DNA of 64,000 nucleotides. It comes from Mucilaginibacter ginkgonis. Its GTDB lineage: Bacteria > Bacteroidota > Bacteroidia > Sphingobacteriales > Sphingobacteriaceae. The notes under the pieces were generated by a model. It searched no databases. It was not told the origin of the DNA and worked only from the letters and a program-made list of their open reading frames with translations. The translations under genes were made by a program, and so were the position numbers. Of this stretch, positions 1 through 9,133 are shown in pieces. The stretch lies in contig NZ_CP066775.1 of the NCBI RefSeq assembly GCF_009754905.2, forward strand, positions 1,860,001-1,924,000. The letters are read 5' to 3'. Numbering within the stretch: position 1 is the first letter of the stretch; every line of letters starts with the position of its first letter.

Positions 1-301
1 AATAATCCAAAGAATAGTTTTTAGGGCAATACGTCCAAATTTTTCCAAGCTGACAGGTTTTTGGGGGTCATAGATATGTTACCTGAACTTAAATACAAAC
101 ACCATGCAAAAAGGTTCTTTGTAACAAGACTTTTAAGTTGGTTTATTACAACCGGGAGCGCTAATACCCATGTTCATTTTACATCATTCATTATCAACAT
201 CTAACTGTAAATGTTAAAAAATACACCTGAGTACCGGAAGCGGACAGCAGTGTTTTTAAGTAAATTTGTTATCCTCTTTCAGAGACGATTGGATTTAGAC
301 T
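1..301. other. Non-coding region upstream of dnaE
   Basis: There is no convincing gene in these 301 bases. The stretch is AT-rich without clear tandem repeats. The only regulatory hint is a TAnnTTTG match (TAAATTTG) at 261-268, which would place a transcript start about 27 bases before the dnaE start codon; no TTG lies at the usual distance upstream. The left neighbour is outside the window. Confidence 0.5.
261..268 (+). promoter_or_regulatory. Possible -7 element for dnaE
   Basis: TAAATTTG fits the Bacteroidota TAnnTTTG -7 consensus and lies 33 bases before the dnaE ATG. No matching -33 TTG is seen, so this is only a candidate. Confidence 0.3.
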
Positions 302-3300
302 ATGCCGGATTTTTCGCACCTACACGTACACACACAGTTTTCATTATTAGACGGGGCAGCAGATATTTCGAAGCTGTATAAAAAAGCCGCAGCCGATGGT
401 ATGAAAGCACTGGCCATAACGGACCATGGCAATATGTTCGGCGTATTTAAATTCGTGGCAGAGGCCGGTAAGCACAACATAAAACCAATTGTTGGCTGCG
501 AGTTTTATGTGGTAGAAGACCGTCATAAAAAACAGTTTACTAAGGAGAACCGCGACGTACGCCATCATCAACTCCTGATCGCTAAAAACGCCGAAGGTTA
601 CAAAAACCTTATTAAACTCTGCTCGCTGGGTTATATGGAAGGCCTGTACAGCAAGTGGCCGCGAATAGACAAAGAACTTATACTTAAACATCACAAAGGG
701 CTAATTGCCACAAGCTGCTGTATTGGTGCTTCTGTGCCGCAAGCCATCCTTAAAAAATCAGAAGCTGAGGCTGAGACGGAATTCAAATGGTGGCTCGATC
801 TTTTTGGCGATGATTATTACATAGAACTGCAGCGCCATGAAATACCGGAGCAGCTGACCATTAATGAGACACTGCTCAAGTTTGCTAAAAAGCATAATGT
901 AAAGGTGATTTGCTCTAATGACTCACACTACGTGGATCAGCAGGACTCAAACGCGCACGACATTTTGCTTTGTGTAAATACCGGCGATATGCAAAGCACC
1001 CCTATCGCTACTGACGAGGAAGGCGGCAAAGGCTACCGCTTTGGATTCCCTAACGATCAGTTTTATTTTAAGACCCAGGCAGAGATGGGCAAACTTTTTG
1101 CCGACATCCCCGAGTCGCTCGATAATACCAATGAGATAGTTGACAAGGTAGATGTGCTGAAGCTGAAACGCGACATCATGTTGCCTAACTTCCCTATACC
1201 CGAAAAGTTTAAGATCCATTCAGGGCCCGAATCTGATACGCTTAATCAATGGGAATATCTAAAGCACCTTACCTTTGAAGGTGCCAAAGAACGTTACCGC
1301 GACATTACTCCCGAAGTTGAAGAGCGTATTAACTTTGAGTTGTTCACCATCCGCACCATGGGCTTTGCGGGTTACTTTTTGATCGTGGCCGACTTTATCC
1401 GCGAGGGACGGAATATTGGTGTTTTTATTGGTCCGGGCCGTGGCTCGGCTGCCGGTTCTGTGGTAGCCTATTGTACTGGTATTACCAATATCGACCCGAT
1501 AAAGTATAACCTGCTTTTCGAACGTTTCCTGAACCCTGATCGTAAATCGATGCCCGATATCGATACGGACTTTGATGACGAGGGCCGCCAGAAGGTTATC
1601 GACTACGTGGTAGACAAATACGGTCGTAACCAGGTAGCGCAGATTATAACTTACGGCTCTATGGCTGCCCGTACCAGTATACAGGACGTAGGCCGGGTGT
1701 TGGACATGCCGCTTTCTGAGGTGAACATGCTTAAGAAACTGGTTCCCGAAACTCTAGGCATAACTTTAAAAGGCGCTATAGATCAGGTACCCGAACTAAA
1801 AGAAATTTACGGAAGCAAAGAACTTAAGGGCATTGTGCTTCGCGAAGCAGAGAAATTAGAGGGCTCTGTACGTAATACGGGCGTTCACGCCGCGGGTATC
1901 ATTATCGCACCCGACGATTTGACCAATATAGTTCCTGTCGCGACAGCAAAAGATTCTGATCTGCTTGTTACCCAATACGATGGCCGTGTAATTGAAGATG
2001 CCGGTGTAATCAAGATGGACTTTCTGGGCTTAAAAACCCTCACTATCATTAAGGGCGCGTTGCAGATGATCAAAGAGAACCACGGAGTAGAGATCGACAT
2101 TGATTACATTCCGCTGGATGATCAAAAGACCTTTGAGCTTTACCAGCGTGGCGATACTAATGGCACTTTCCAGTTTGAAAGTGACGGTATGCAAATGTAC
2201 TTGCGCGAGTTGAAGCCAGATAAGTTTGAAGACCTCATAGCCATGAACGCCTTGTATCGCCCGGGACCGATAGAGTACATCCCGAATTTTATAAAGCGTA
2301 AGCACGGTCTTGAGCCCATTACCTACGATCTGGCAGATATGGAGGAGTACCTGTCAGAGTCATATGGAATTACGGTTTACCAAGAACAGGTGATGCTTCT
2401 ATCGCAAAAATTGGCGGGCTTTAGCAAAGGTGACGCCGACGTTTTGCGTAAGGCAATGGGTAAAAAGCAGATAGAGGTGCTTAATAAAATGGAAGCCCAG
2501 TTTATGGACGGCGCTGTTGCCAAAGGCCATCCTAAAGATAAACTGACAAAGATCTGGACCGACTGGAAAGCCTTTGCTCAGTATGCCTTTAACAAATCGC
2601 ACTCTACTTGTTACGCCTTTGTGGCCTATCAGACCGCCTGGCTAAAGGCGCATTATCCGGCAGAGTACATGTCGGCGGTGTTGAATAACCAGAACAGTAT
2701 CGACAAGATCTCTTTTTTTATGGAAGAATGCCGCCGTATGGGTATCAACGTGCTAGGCCCCGATGTTAACGAATCATTCCTGGCATTTACGCCTAATGCT
2801 AAAGGCGAGATCCGTTTTGGATTGGGCGGTATAAAAGGCGTTGGTGAAAAGGCTATCGAAAGCATTATTGACGAGCGTAAAGAAAATGGCCCATACCAAA
2901 ACATTTACGACTTTGCCAAGCGAACTAACACCCGGAATGTCAACAAAAAATCGTACGAAAATTTAGTTTACAGCGGAGCCTTTGACGGCTTTAATATGAA
3001 GCGCGCGCAGTTTTTTGCCAAAACCGAGAATGGGTTGCTTACCGGTGTTGAACGCTTAATTAAGTTTTCTGCAGATTATCAGAATACACAAAACAGTTCG
3101 CAGGTATCGTTATTTGGCGGGGCGGTTGCGTCATATATCCCAGAGCCTACGATGCCCGAGAGTGAAGAATGGCCGCTGATAGAAAAGCTAAAGTACGAAA
3201 AGGATATGATCGGTATTTATTTGACCGGTCACCCGCTCGACAATTATAAACACGAATTGCAGCGTTTTTGCAATAGCACCGTAAGCGATCTCAAACTGAT

Positions 3301-3886
3301 GGTTAAAGCCCGCTCAGGCGAAGGCGGCGAGGAGGTGCAGAATGCCTTTAACGAATTGCGTAAACGCGGCGAAATATGTGTTGGAGGTTTAATGAGCAAC
3401 GTGCAGCACAAGATGACTAAAACGGGAAAGCCGTTCGGCACATTTATATTGGAAGATTACAACGAATCGTACGAGTTTGCCTTGTTTGGTGACGATTATA
3501 TAAAATTCCGCAACCTGATGTCCGATGGGTATTTTGTACACATCAAAGGCCATATCATCGAAAAGTTCCGTCAGGTGGGCAATTGGGATCTGGGTATCAG
3601 CGCTATATCATTACTCTCAGAAATGCGCGATAAGCATACCAAATCGCTTACAGTACATATCGAGATTAATTCGTTAAGCAATCAGTTGCTCTTAGACTTA
3701 AAGCAGATAGTAGACAATAACAATCAGAAATATCCGGCTAAGAATTGCATGCTCAAGTTTCTGGTGAAAGACCAGGCGGAAAACCTGAGTATACAAATGC
3801 CATCAAAATCTGTGAAGGTAAACCCAAGCGATGACCTGCTCGAAGAGATCATGCAGTTAACGCATGTAGCGCCGGTGCTGGCTTAG
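302..3886 (+). CDS. dnaE: DNA polymerase III subunit alpha
   Basis: This is the catalytic subunit of the replicative DNA polymerase, which extends primers at the fork in complex with the beta clamp. The 1194-residue protein opens with a PHP domain (HLHVHTQFS at residues 6-14). The polymerase core has GPGRGSAAGS near residue 378 and the catalytic aspartates in MPDIDTDFDD at 417-426. An internal QVSLF at about 934-938 matches the clamp-binding pentapeptide of DnaE proteins, and an OB-fold-like region follows near 1020-1080. Length is normal for DnaE1. The ATG at 302 is kept because the PHP motif starts five residues later. No frameshift is seen. Confidence 0.97.
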   Translation: MPDFSHLHVHTQFSLLDGAADISKLYKKAAADGMKALAITDHGNMFGVFKFVAEAGKHNIKPIVGCEFYVVEDRHKKQFTKENRDVRHHQLLIAKNAEGYKNLIKLCSLGYMEGLYSKWPRIDKELILKHHKGLIATSCCIGASVPQAILKKSEAEAETEFKWWLDLFGDDYYIELQRHEIPEQLTINETLLKFAKKHNVKVICSNDSHYVDQQDSNAHDILLCVNTGDMQSTPIATDEEGGKGYRFGFPNDQFYFKTQAEMGKLFADIPESLDNTNEIVDKVDVLKLKRDIMLPNFPIPEKFKIHSGPESDTLNQWEYLKHLTFEGAKERYRDITPEVEERINFELFTIRTMGFAGYFLIVADFIREGRNIGVFIGPGRGSAAGSVVAYCTGITNIDPIKYNLLFERFLNPDRKSMPDIDTDFDDEGRQKVIDYVVDKYGRNQVAQIITYGSMAARTSIQDVGRVLDMPLSEVNMLKKLVPETLGITLKGAIDQVPELKEIYGSKELKGIVLREAEKLEGSVRNTGVHAAGIIIAPDDLTNIVPVATAKDSDLLVTQYDGRVIEDAGVIKMDFLGLKTLTIIKGALQMIKENHGVEIDIDYIPLDDQKTFELYQRGDTNGTFQFESDGMQMYLRELKPDKFEDLIAMNALYRPGPIEYIPNFIKRKHGLEPITYDLADMEEYLSESYGITVYQEQVMLLSQKLAGFSKGDADVLRKAMGKKQIEVLNKMEAQFMDGAVAKGHPKDKLTKIWTDWKAFAQYAFNKSHSTCYAFVAYQTAWLKAHYPAEYMSAVLNNQNSIDKISFFMEECRRMGINVLGPDVNESFLAFTPNAKGEIRFGLGGIKGVGEKAIESIIDERKENGPYQNIYDFAKRTNTRNVNKKSYENLVYSGAFDGFNMKRAQFFAKTENGLLTGVERLIKFSADYQNTQNSSQVSLFGGAVASYIPEPTMPESEEWPLIEKLKYEKDMIGIYLTGHPLDNYKHELQRFCNSTVSDLKLMVKARSGEGGEEVQNAFNELRKRGEICVGGLMSNVQHKMTKTGKPFGTFILEDYNESYEFALFGDDYIKFRNLMSDGYFVHIKGHIIEKFRQVGNWDLGISAISLLSEMRDKHTKSLTVHIEINSLSNQLLLDLKQIVDNNNQKYPAKNCMLKFLVKDQAENLSIQMPSKSVKVNPSDDLLEEIMQLTHVAPVLA

Positions 3887-3891
3887 GTTTT

Positions 3892-3922
3892 GACTTCCCC
3901 TCTCGAGAGGGGTTAAGGGGTG
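3892..3922. repeat. CCCCTCTC/GAGAGGGG palindrome behind dnaE
   Basis: A perfect 16-base palindrome, CCCCTCTCGAGAGGGG at 3897-3912, follows the dnaE stop and continues as TTAAGGGGT. It belongs to a C-rich/G-rich palindrome family also seen near 6552, 34552, 34646, 39147, 52350 and 52412. It could act as a weak terminator, but no T-tract follows. Confidence 0.6.
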
Positions 3923-4057
3923 TGTTATCTGAAAATAGCTTTTTAATTTGCGTGCGACCTTTTCGCGTGCTTAATATGAGGGAGCGATAATGTCACAATT
4001 CTCAATTATTATTATAAAATTTGGCACTTGCTGCGAACAGTCCGGCTTTGTTACCCT

Positions 4058-5683
4058 ATGAAGAATATTTTAGAAAGTAATGCCCGCAAATACACCCTGC
4101 TGGTCATCGTCATTACTTTTATTGCAAGGCTTTTCGTGGCAGCATACACAGGCCTGGGCATTGGCGAATCTTATTATTTCCGCGGGGCGTTAAGTTTTGA
4201 TCTTAGTTATTTTGACCAGCCACCATTGTTTTTTTGGCTTGGCGGTATCAGCGTAAAATTGTTGGGCTTAACAAACCTTGGGCTTCGTTTTCCTTCGGTT
4301 CTATTGTTCGCAGGTACCAGCTGGTTATTATATTTAGTAACTGCACGATTATTTAACCCACGTTCCGGGTTTTGGGCGGTAGTATTGATCAACCTCAGCG
4401 CAGTGTTTACTATCCCTATCGCGGTATGGTTTCAACCCGACGCACCACTGATGTTCTTTTGGATGCTCAGTGCCTACTTCATTGTCGAGCTGCTTTTCAC
4501 TTACAACAACAAAGAAAAATTAGACCGTAACAAAGGCAAGGTATATACTTTATGGATATTGATCGGCATTAGCATGGGGCTTGATGTGTTGAGCAAATAC
4601 CATGTGCTTTTCTTGTTGGTGGGCGTGTTCATTTTTATTATCGCTAATAAGAAACAACGCCATTGGCTAACCCACCCCGGTCTATACATAGCGTTTTTGA
4701 TCGCAGTTGCATTGGCGTTCCCGGTTATTTGGTGGAATTACAAAAACGATTGGATCTCCTTTACATTTCAGGGAAACCGTGCAGGTTCGGGCACTCATGG
4801 GTTCAGCCTCCACCCCGAATGGTTTTTACGCAGCATTGGCGGCCAGGCATTGTGGCTCTTGCCTTGGATATGGGTACCGCTTGTTATTCAATTATGGACA
4901 AGCTTTAAAAGTCGCAGCAAATCTGAGGCATATGGATTTATCTTTTGGACATCCGTATTGCCATTGGTATTCTTCACCCTGGTAACCCTATGGAGCGATT
5001 TGCAATACCACTTCCACTGGCAGGCACCGGGGTACATGATGCTGTTTATTCCTCTTGGGTTTGCTGTAGATAAAGCCTTAAATAATCATGGTAAGCGCTC
5101 GGCATTGTTCAATCGCCGCTGGTTAACATTCAGCATATTGTTTACATGTATCGTTTTGCTGGTGGCAAACTTACAGGAGATCACAGGTTTTTGGCGTTAT
5201 TATGGGCCGAAATGGATAGTGCACTTTGGCGGTGAAAAAACGGAACCCACAATACAAGGCACTGATTACATCGACATTCAGAAACGCTTTGAGAAAGAAG
5301 GCTGGTTAAACGACCCAAAAATATTTACGGGCAGCACCCGCTGGTGGCTTACGGGCAAGATCGATTGGGCACTTAAAGGCAAAAAGCCCATCATTGTTTT
5401 TGACGAAGACCCGCGTAACCTGGCATTTTTAGTCGACCCGAAAACCTTAGTCGGCGATGACGCTGTGATACTTGGTCAAGAGCATCAGAAAAGTATCGAC
5501 CTGAACGTAACACCTTTTTTCGACAGCGTAACCCAAATGCCCGACATCATCATTTACCGCAGCGGAGTAGATGAGTTGCACCTACAGGTCTACTATTGCA
5601 AGAACTTTCATAAAAGCGTAAAACCGCACGAAGAGTTCCCGGTTTACCGGCAATTGACCGGCAGGCCGCCGTTTGGGAACTAG
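4058..5683 (+). CDS. GT39-type membrane glycosyltransferase (ArnT/PMT-like)
   Basis: A polytopic inner-membrane protein of about 541 residues, of the dolichyl-phosphate-mannose mannosyltransferase/ArnT type. Such enzymes move a sugar from a polyprenyl phosphate carrier to lipid A, protein or another acceptor in the periplasm. It has around ten hydrophobic segments, and after the first one a short loop carries FDQPPLFFW with the family's catalytic-type aspartate at residue 53. The C-terminal 150 residues form a soluble domain. The frame is open from a TTG at 4028, but the ATG at 4058 (MKNILES) is the better start because it directly precedes the first membrane helix. The acceptor cannot be told from sequence. 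Confidence 0.85.
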   Translation: MKNILESNARKYTLLVIVITFIARLFVAAYTGLGIGESYYFRGALSFDLSYFDQPPLFFWLGGISVKLLGLTNLGLRFPSVLLFAGTSWLLYLVTARLFNPRSGFWAVVLINLSAVFTIPIAVWFQPDAPLMFFWMLSAYFIVELLFTYNNKEKLDRNKGKVYTLWILIGISMGLDVLSKYHVLFLLVGVFIFIIANKKQRHWLTHPGLYIAFLIAVALAFPVIWWNYKNDWISFTFQGNRAGSGTHGFSLHPEWFLRSIGGQALWLLPWIWVPLVIQLWTSFKSRSKSEAYGFIFWTSVLPLVFFTLVTLWSDLQYHFHWQAPGYMMLFIPLGFAVDKALNNHGKRSALFNRRWLTFSILFTCIVLLVANLQEITGFWRYYGPKWIVHFGGEKTEPTIQGTDYIDIQKRFEKEGWLNDPKIFTGSTRWWLTGKIDWALKGKKPIIVFDEDPRNLAFLVDPKTLVGDDAVILGQEHQKSIDLNVTPFFDSVTQMPDIIIYRSGVDELHLQVYYCKNFHKSVKPHEEFPVYRQLTGRPPFGN

Positions 5684-5750
5684 TCTGTCATAGAAATGCA
5701 CGGAAATCTTATCTGCTAAACAATCCGTTAATCAGCATGGTATTGTTTTC

Positions 5751-6545
5751 ATGAATTTACAACTGAAAGATAAAACTGCCTTGGTGACCGGCTCTACCGC
5801 CGGCATAGGATATTCAATAGCGAAACAATTAGCGCAAGAAGGTGCAATAGTTACTGTTACAGGTCGCACGCAAAAGCGTGTGGACGAAGCAGTAAATAGT
5901 ATAAAAAAAGAAACCGGCAACGAAAATGTCGCCGGAATTACGGTAGACTTTAGCAACGCCGAAGATATTAACAACCTGACAGAGCAGCTTACGGAAGTTG
6001 ATATTCTGATCAACAACGTTGCCATATTCGAACCCAAGGAGTTTAAGGCGATAACTGATGATGACTGGTTTAATTTCTTTAATGTGAATGTAATGAGCGG
6101 CGTCCGCTTATCGCGCGTTTACTTCGATAAAATGATAGCCAAAAACTGGGGCCGTATTATTTTCATCGCTAGCGAATCGGCATTGAATATTCCTAAAGAA
6201 ATGATCCATTACGGCGTTACCAAAACCGCTATGCTTGGTTTGTCGCGCGGGCTGGCAGAGCTCACTAAGAACACGAACGTAACGGTAAATACTGTTATGC
6301 CCGGCCCTACTCTATCTGAAGGTGTCGGCGGATTTATCGAGAAGATAGCCCGGGACAAAAATCAAACGGTAGAAGAAGTGGAAAAAGATTTCTTTGTATC
6401 CATGCGCCCTACCTCCATAATTCAACGCTTTCTAACCACAGACGAGATCGCCAATACTGTTACTTACCTGGCTAGTCCGCTTTCCGCAGCAACTAACGGC
6501 GCTGCCATCCGTGCCGAGGGCGGCCTGCTGACGACTGCGGTTTAA
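5751..6545 (+). CDS. Short-chain dehydrogenase/reductase
   Basis: A classical SDR oxidoreductase of 264 residues using NAD(P)(H). The cofactor motif TGSTAGIG sits at residues 13-20, the INNVA stretch near 87, and the catalytic Ser/Tyr/Lys set includes Tyr154 and Lys158 in YGVTK. The C-terminal AAxRAEGG-like end is common in the 3-oxoacyl-ACP-reductase-like branch of SDRs. The substrate cannot be predicted. It stands alone between the GT39 gene and a GNAT gene; the ATG at 5751 follows a 67-base gap. Confidence 0.88.
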   Translation: MNLQLKDKTALVTGSTAGIGYSIAKQLAQEGAIVTVTGRTQKRVDEAVNSIKKETGNENVAGITVDFSNAEDINNLTEQLTEVDILINNVAIFEPKEFKAITDDDWFNFFNVNVMSGVRLSRVYFDKMIAKNWGRIIFIASESALNIPKEMIHYGVTKTAMLGLSRGLAELTKNTNVTVNTVMPGPTLSEGVGGFIEKIARDKNQTVEEVEKDFFVSMRPTSIIQRFLTTDEIANTVTYLASPLSAATNGAAIRAEGGLLTTAV

Positions 6546-6551
6546 AGGCGT

Positions 6552-6582
6552 CCCCAACCCATCTCCAAAAGAGAAGGGCTTG
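6552..6582. repeat. Degenerate C-rich/G-rich palindrome
   Basis: CCCCAACCCATCTCC followed by AAAAGAGAAGGGCTT just after the SDR stop is a degenerate copy of the palindrome family at 3892 and 39147. Confidence 0.45.
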
Positions 6583-6590
6583 ATTTCCTT

Positions 6591-6620
6591 TTGTGCGTGG
6601 CCATTTATAAATTATTTTTG
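6591..6620 (+). promoter_or_regulatory. Bacteroidota promoter touching the GNAT start codon
   Basis: TTG at 6591-6593, a 19-base spacer and TATTTTTG at 6613-6620 match the -33/-7 consensus. The start codon at 6624 is only three bases beyond the -7 element, so the transcript would begin at or next to the AUG and be leaderless or nearly so. Confidence 0.5.
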
Positions 6621-6623
6621 GCC

Positions 6624-7127
6624 ATGCACATCAGACGCGCCACCACATCAGACATCACCGCTATTATGCTTCTTATAAAAAAGGTTATTCCGCTGATGCG
6701 GGCCGCCGGTAATTTGCAGTGGGATGATAATTATCCTAACCCGGAGAAGTTCGCCTTAGACATCAGCAAAAACCAGCTCTGGGTTGCAGAAGAAGATGGT
6801 AAAATAGCAGGCGTTGCAGCATTGACAATCGACCAGGATCCTGAGTATGCCGATGTAGGCTGGGATATTACCGAACCGGCTATAGTTACACATCGCCTGG
6901 CTGTTGACCCCGACTTTCAAGGTCGCGGCGTTGCCGCGGCCTTACTTAATATAGCCGAAGGAATTGCTTTAGAACGCGGCTTTAAAACGCTGCGTATCGA
7001 TACCAATAACAACAACAAAGCTACGCAGGCTCTATTCCCAAAATTGGGATATAAATTTTGCGGCGAAATTGGGCTGCAATTCAGGCCGGGGTTAAGATTC
7101 TATTGTTATGAGAAGAGATTAGATTAA
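6624..7127 (+). CDS. GNAT-family N-acetyltransferase
   Basis: A 167-residue acetyltransferase of the GNAT fold, which moves an acetyl group from acetyl-CoA to an amine. The signature is LAVDPDFQGRGVAAALL, holding the Q/R-x-x-G-x-G/A pyrophosphate loop, followed by a helix and the LRIDTNNNNK strand typical of the fold. The reading frame is open from a TTG at 6591, but MHIRRATTSDI starting at ATG 6624 is where family members normally begin. The acceptor is unknown. Confidence 0.85.
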   Translation: MHIRRATTSDITAIMLLIKKVIPLMRAAGNLQWDDNYPNPEKFALDISKNQLWVAEEDGKIAGVAALTIDQDPEYADVGWDITEPAIVTHRLAVDPDFQGRGVAAALLNIAEGIALERGFKTLRIDTNNNNKATQALFPKLGYKFCGEIGLQFRPGLRFYCYEKRLD

Positions 7128-7223
7128 TAGCAGCTACCAACAGCAGACCGCATTGTTTCCAGATAACCATTATTGAACAGTTATGACGGATCAGGAACAT
7201 GTATTACTGTGCGACTATTAATA

Positions 7224-7640
7224 TTACTCCTCACTTCCTTCAACGTTTCTGTCAAAGTAATCTTGCTGCAGGTCATCTATCTCGCGGCGGTCGCGCTTGG
7301 TTGGTCGGCCTGTGCCTCGGTCGCGGCGCAGCTGTGGTGCCTGGAACATGGATTGAAACCCGGCACGTTGTTCTACCGGTGTCTGGTCTTCATAGAAATT
7401 CACAGCGGTTTTGGCATCAACCCTATTCTCCAGCAGGCCCGTCACTAATATAATCTTTCGCTCCGGGCCTTTAGCCACGTTGTACAGTTCATTGATCTTT
7501 ACTTCGTGCGATGCTTTCACGTTAGCGCCATTCAATTTTACCCGGCCGGCTTTACATGCTTCGGTAGCGAGCGAGCGGGTTTTAAACAGGCGGATGGCCC
7601 ATAAATATTTATCTACGCGTAACTTTTCTTTCTCAGGCAT
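7224..7640 (-). CDS. S4-domain RNA-binding protein (Hsp15-like)
   Basis: A small basic protein of 138 residues with an N-terminal S4 RNA-binding domain: RVDKYLWAIRLFKTRSLATEACKAG followed, some residues on, by GRVKLNG and VKASHEVK. Hsp15/YrfH-type proteins bind stalled 50S subunits that carry nascent chains and help recycle them. The C-terminal third is charged (RRDRGTGRPTKRDRREIDD), as in Hsp15 relatives. It converges with the GNAT gene and is divergent from the membrane protein at 7707. Confidence 0.87.
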   Translation of the reverse strand: MPEKEKLRVDKYLWAIRLFKTRSLATEACKAGRVKLNGANVKASHEVKINELYNVAKGPERKIILVTGLLENRVDAKTAVNFYEDQTPVEQRAGFQSMFQAPQLRRDRGTGRPTKRDRREIDDLQQDYFDRNVEGSEE

Positions 7641-7694
7641 ATTGCGTTTACAAAAAGGGTAAATATTTTACAACGGCGCAAATGTTGTTTTAAA

Positions 7695-7702
7695 TATATT
7701 TG
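7695..7702 (+). promoter_or_regulatory. Possible -7 element at the start of the 7707 gene
   Basis: TATATTTG matches TAnnTTTG and ends four bases before the ATG at 7707. No TTG is found at the usual -33 distance. If real, the mRNA would be leaderless. Confidence 0.3.
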
Positions 7703-7706
7703 AGCA

Positions 7707-8162
7707 ATGGAATTTGAAGAGGATTACCTGCCCGAAGGCGGTAAGCATGAATACGATATTGAGATATATTCGCGCACAGCAGTATTCTGGTTTACGCTAA
7801 TATTTACCACGCTTTTTGGCGGCACGCTGTTGGTCTTGAATTTAAGGGGAGCTGGATATACCCGCAGGGCGATAATCGTCGGGGTTTTTTCCGTAGCTTA
7901 TTATGTTGTTGAAACGTTCGCGGCAACCTTTATCGCTAAAAATTATTTGCTGCATCTTAAAGCACAAGATCTGTTGTTTGCCCTAAGCGTTATCAAATTA
8001 GCATTTGATCTTACCGCCGCGCTAATACTGGTTTTGGTTTTTTACAAACGCTATTTCCCAGAGAAGGATTACTATCCTAAAAGTGTAACTGCACCATTGG
8101 CCGTAGCATTTGTTTTGTTTGTAATATACTCCATCATTGGCCAGGGGCTCATGAAACATTAA
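7707..8162 (+). CDS. Unknown four-helix membrane protein
   Basis: I do not recognise this 151-residue protein. It has an acidic N terminus (MEFEEDYLPEGG) and four hydrophobic segments at about residues 25-45, 54-74, 88-110 and 127-148, so it is probably an inner-membrane protein with both ends in the cytoplasm. It is divergent from the S4 gene and 67 bases upstream of dapD, with which it may be transcribed. No catalytic motif is visible. Confidence 0.7.
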   Translation: MEFEEDYLPEGGKHEYDIEIYSRTAVFWFTLIFTTLFGGTLLVLNLRGAGYTRRAIIVGVFSVAYYVVETFAATFIAKNYLLHLKAQDLLFALSVIKLAFDLTAALILVLVFYKRYFPEKDYYPKSVTAPLAVAFVLFVIYSIIGQGLMKH

Positions 8163-8229
8163 GCAACTATTTAGCGTTTTACAGCCAACCTTATAACCGA
8201 AAACATTTACTTTGCGAAAATTTTAACCG

Positions 8230-9048
8230 ATGATTTTAGATCTTAAAGCAAAAATTGAAGCAGCATGGGACGACCGCTCCTTGCTGAAAGAAACCGAATA
8301 CACCAACGCGATAGATACTGTTATTGAACAGCTCAACAACGGCCAAATGCGCGTTGCAGAATATATTACCGGCCGCTGGCATGTGAACGACTGGATCAAG
8401 AAAGCAGTGATCCTGTACTTCCCGATCATGGAGATGCAGGAAATAAAAGTTGGGCCGTTTGTGTTTCATGATAAAATGAAACTAAAGACCGACTACAAAA
8501 AATCCGGGGTACGTGTAGTGCCGCATGGTATTGCCCGTTATGGCGCTTACCTTGCTAAAGGCGTAATCATGATGCCATCATACGTAAACATTGGTGCCTA
8601 TGTTGACGAGGGCACAATGGTTGATACCTGGGCTACCGTGGGTTCATGCGCCCAGATTGGCAAACATGTTCATCTAAGTGGCGGCGTGGGCATTGGCGGC
8701 GTGTTAGAACCCGTTCAGGCTGCGCCGGTAATTATAGAGGATAACTGCTTTATTGGCTCGCGTGCCATAGTTGTAGAAGGCGTGCATGTAGAAAGCGAAG
8801 CCGTTTTAGGTGCCAACGTTGTGTTGACAGCCTCAACCAAGATCATTGACGTTACCGGCGAAGAACCGATTGAATATAAAGGCGTGGTGCCGGCGCGTTC
8901 TGTGGTAATACCGGGATCGTACACCAAAAAATTCGCGGCTGGCGAGTACCAGGTGCCATGTGCATTAATTATCGGCAAAAGAAAAGAATCTACAGACAAG
9001 AAAACATCGCTTAACGACGCGTTGAGAGATAACAATGTTGCTGTATAA
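8230..9048 (+). CDS. dapD: 2,3,4,5-tetrahydropyridine-2,6-dicarboxylate N-succinyltransferase
   Basis: DapD transfers a succinyl group from succinyl-CoA to tetrahydrodipicolinate in the succinylase route to meso-diaminopimelate and lysine. The 272-residue length matches the family. The middle is a left-handed beta-helix of hexapeptide repeats (for example NIGAYVDEGTMVDTWATVG and the later HLSGGVGIGGVLEP), and the C-terminal PGSYTK region is typical. The start ATG at 8230 gives the normal N-terminal helical domain. dapB of the same pathway lies at 58010-58759 in this window, so the pathway genes are dispersed. Confidence 0.96.
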   Translation: MILDLKAKIEAAWDDRSLLKETEYTNAIDTVIEQLNNGQMRVAEYITGRWHVNDWIKKAVILYFPIMEMQEIKVGPFVFHDKMKLKTDYKKSGVRVVPHGIARYGAYLAKGVIMMPSYVNIGAYVDEGTMVDTWATVGSCAQIGKHVHLSGGVGIGGVLEPVQAAPVIIEDNCFIGSRAIVVEGVHVESEAVLGANVVLTASTKIIDVTGEEPIEYKGVVPARSVVIPGSYTKKFAAGEYQVPCALIIGKRKESTDKKTSLNDALRDNNVAV

Positions 9049-9052
9049 TTTT

Positions 9053-9133
9053 GAATGAAAGAATGATAGAAGGATTGAGTTTTAAGAATTGTCGTCTCAT
9101 TCATTCATTCACTCATTCTATCATTCTTTCATT
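9053..9133. repeat. Complementary-arm hairpin of AATGA-type units
   Basis: The arm at 9054-9071 (AATGAAAGAATGATAGAA) is perfectly complementary to the arm at 9116-9133. The inner bases GGATTGAG and CTCATTC extend the pairing imperfectly. The arms consist of short tetramer-like units. The right arm ends exactly at the base before the start codon of the next gene. Related arms occur at 27221-27315 and 36183-36250. Confidence 0.85.

Noticed and set aside
4663..4985. Two short + strand frames within the GT39 gene
   Set aside because: Out-of-frame shadows of the real gene.
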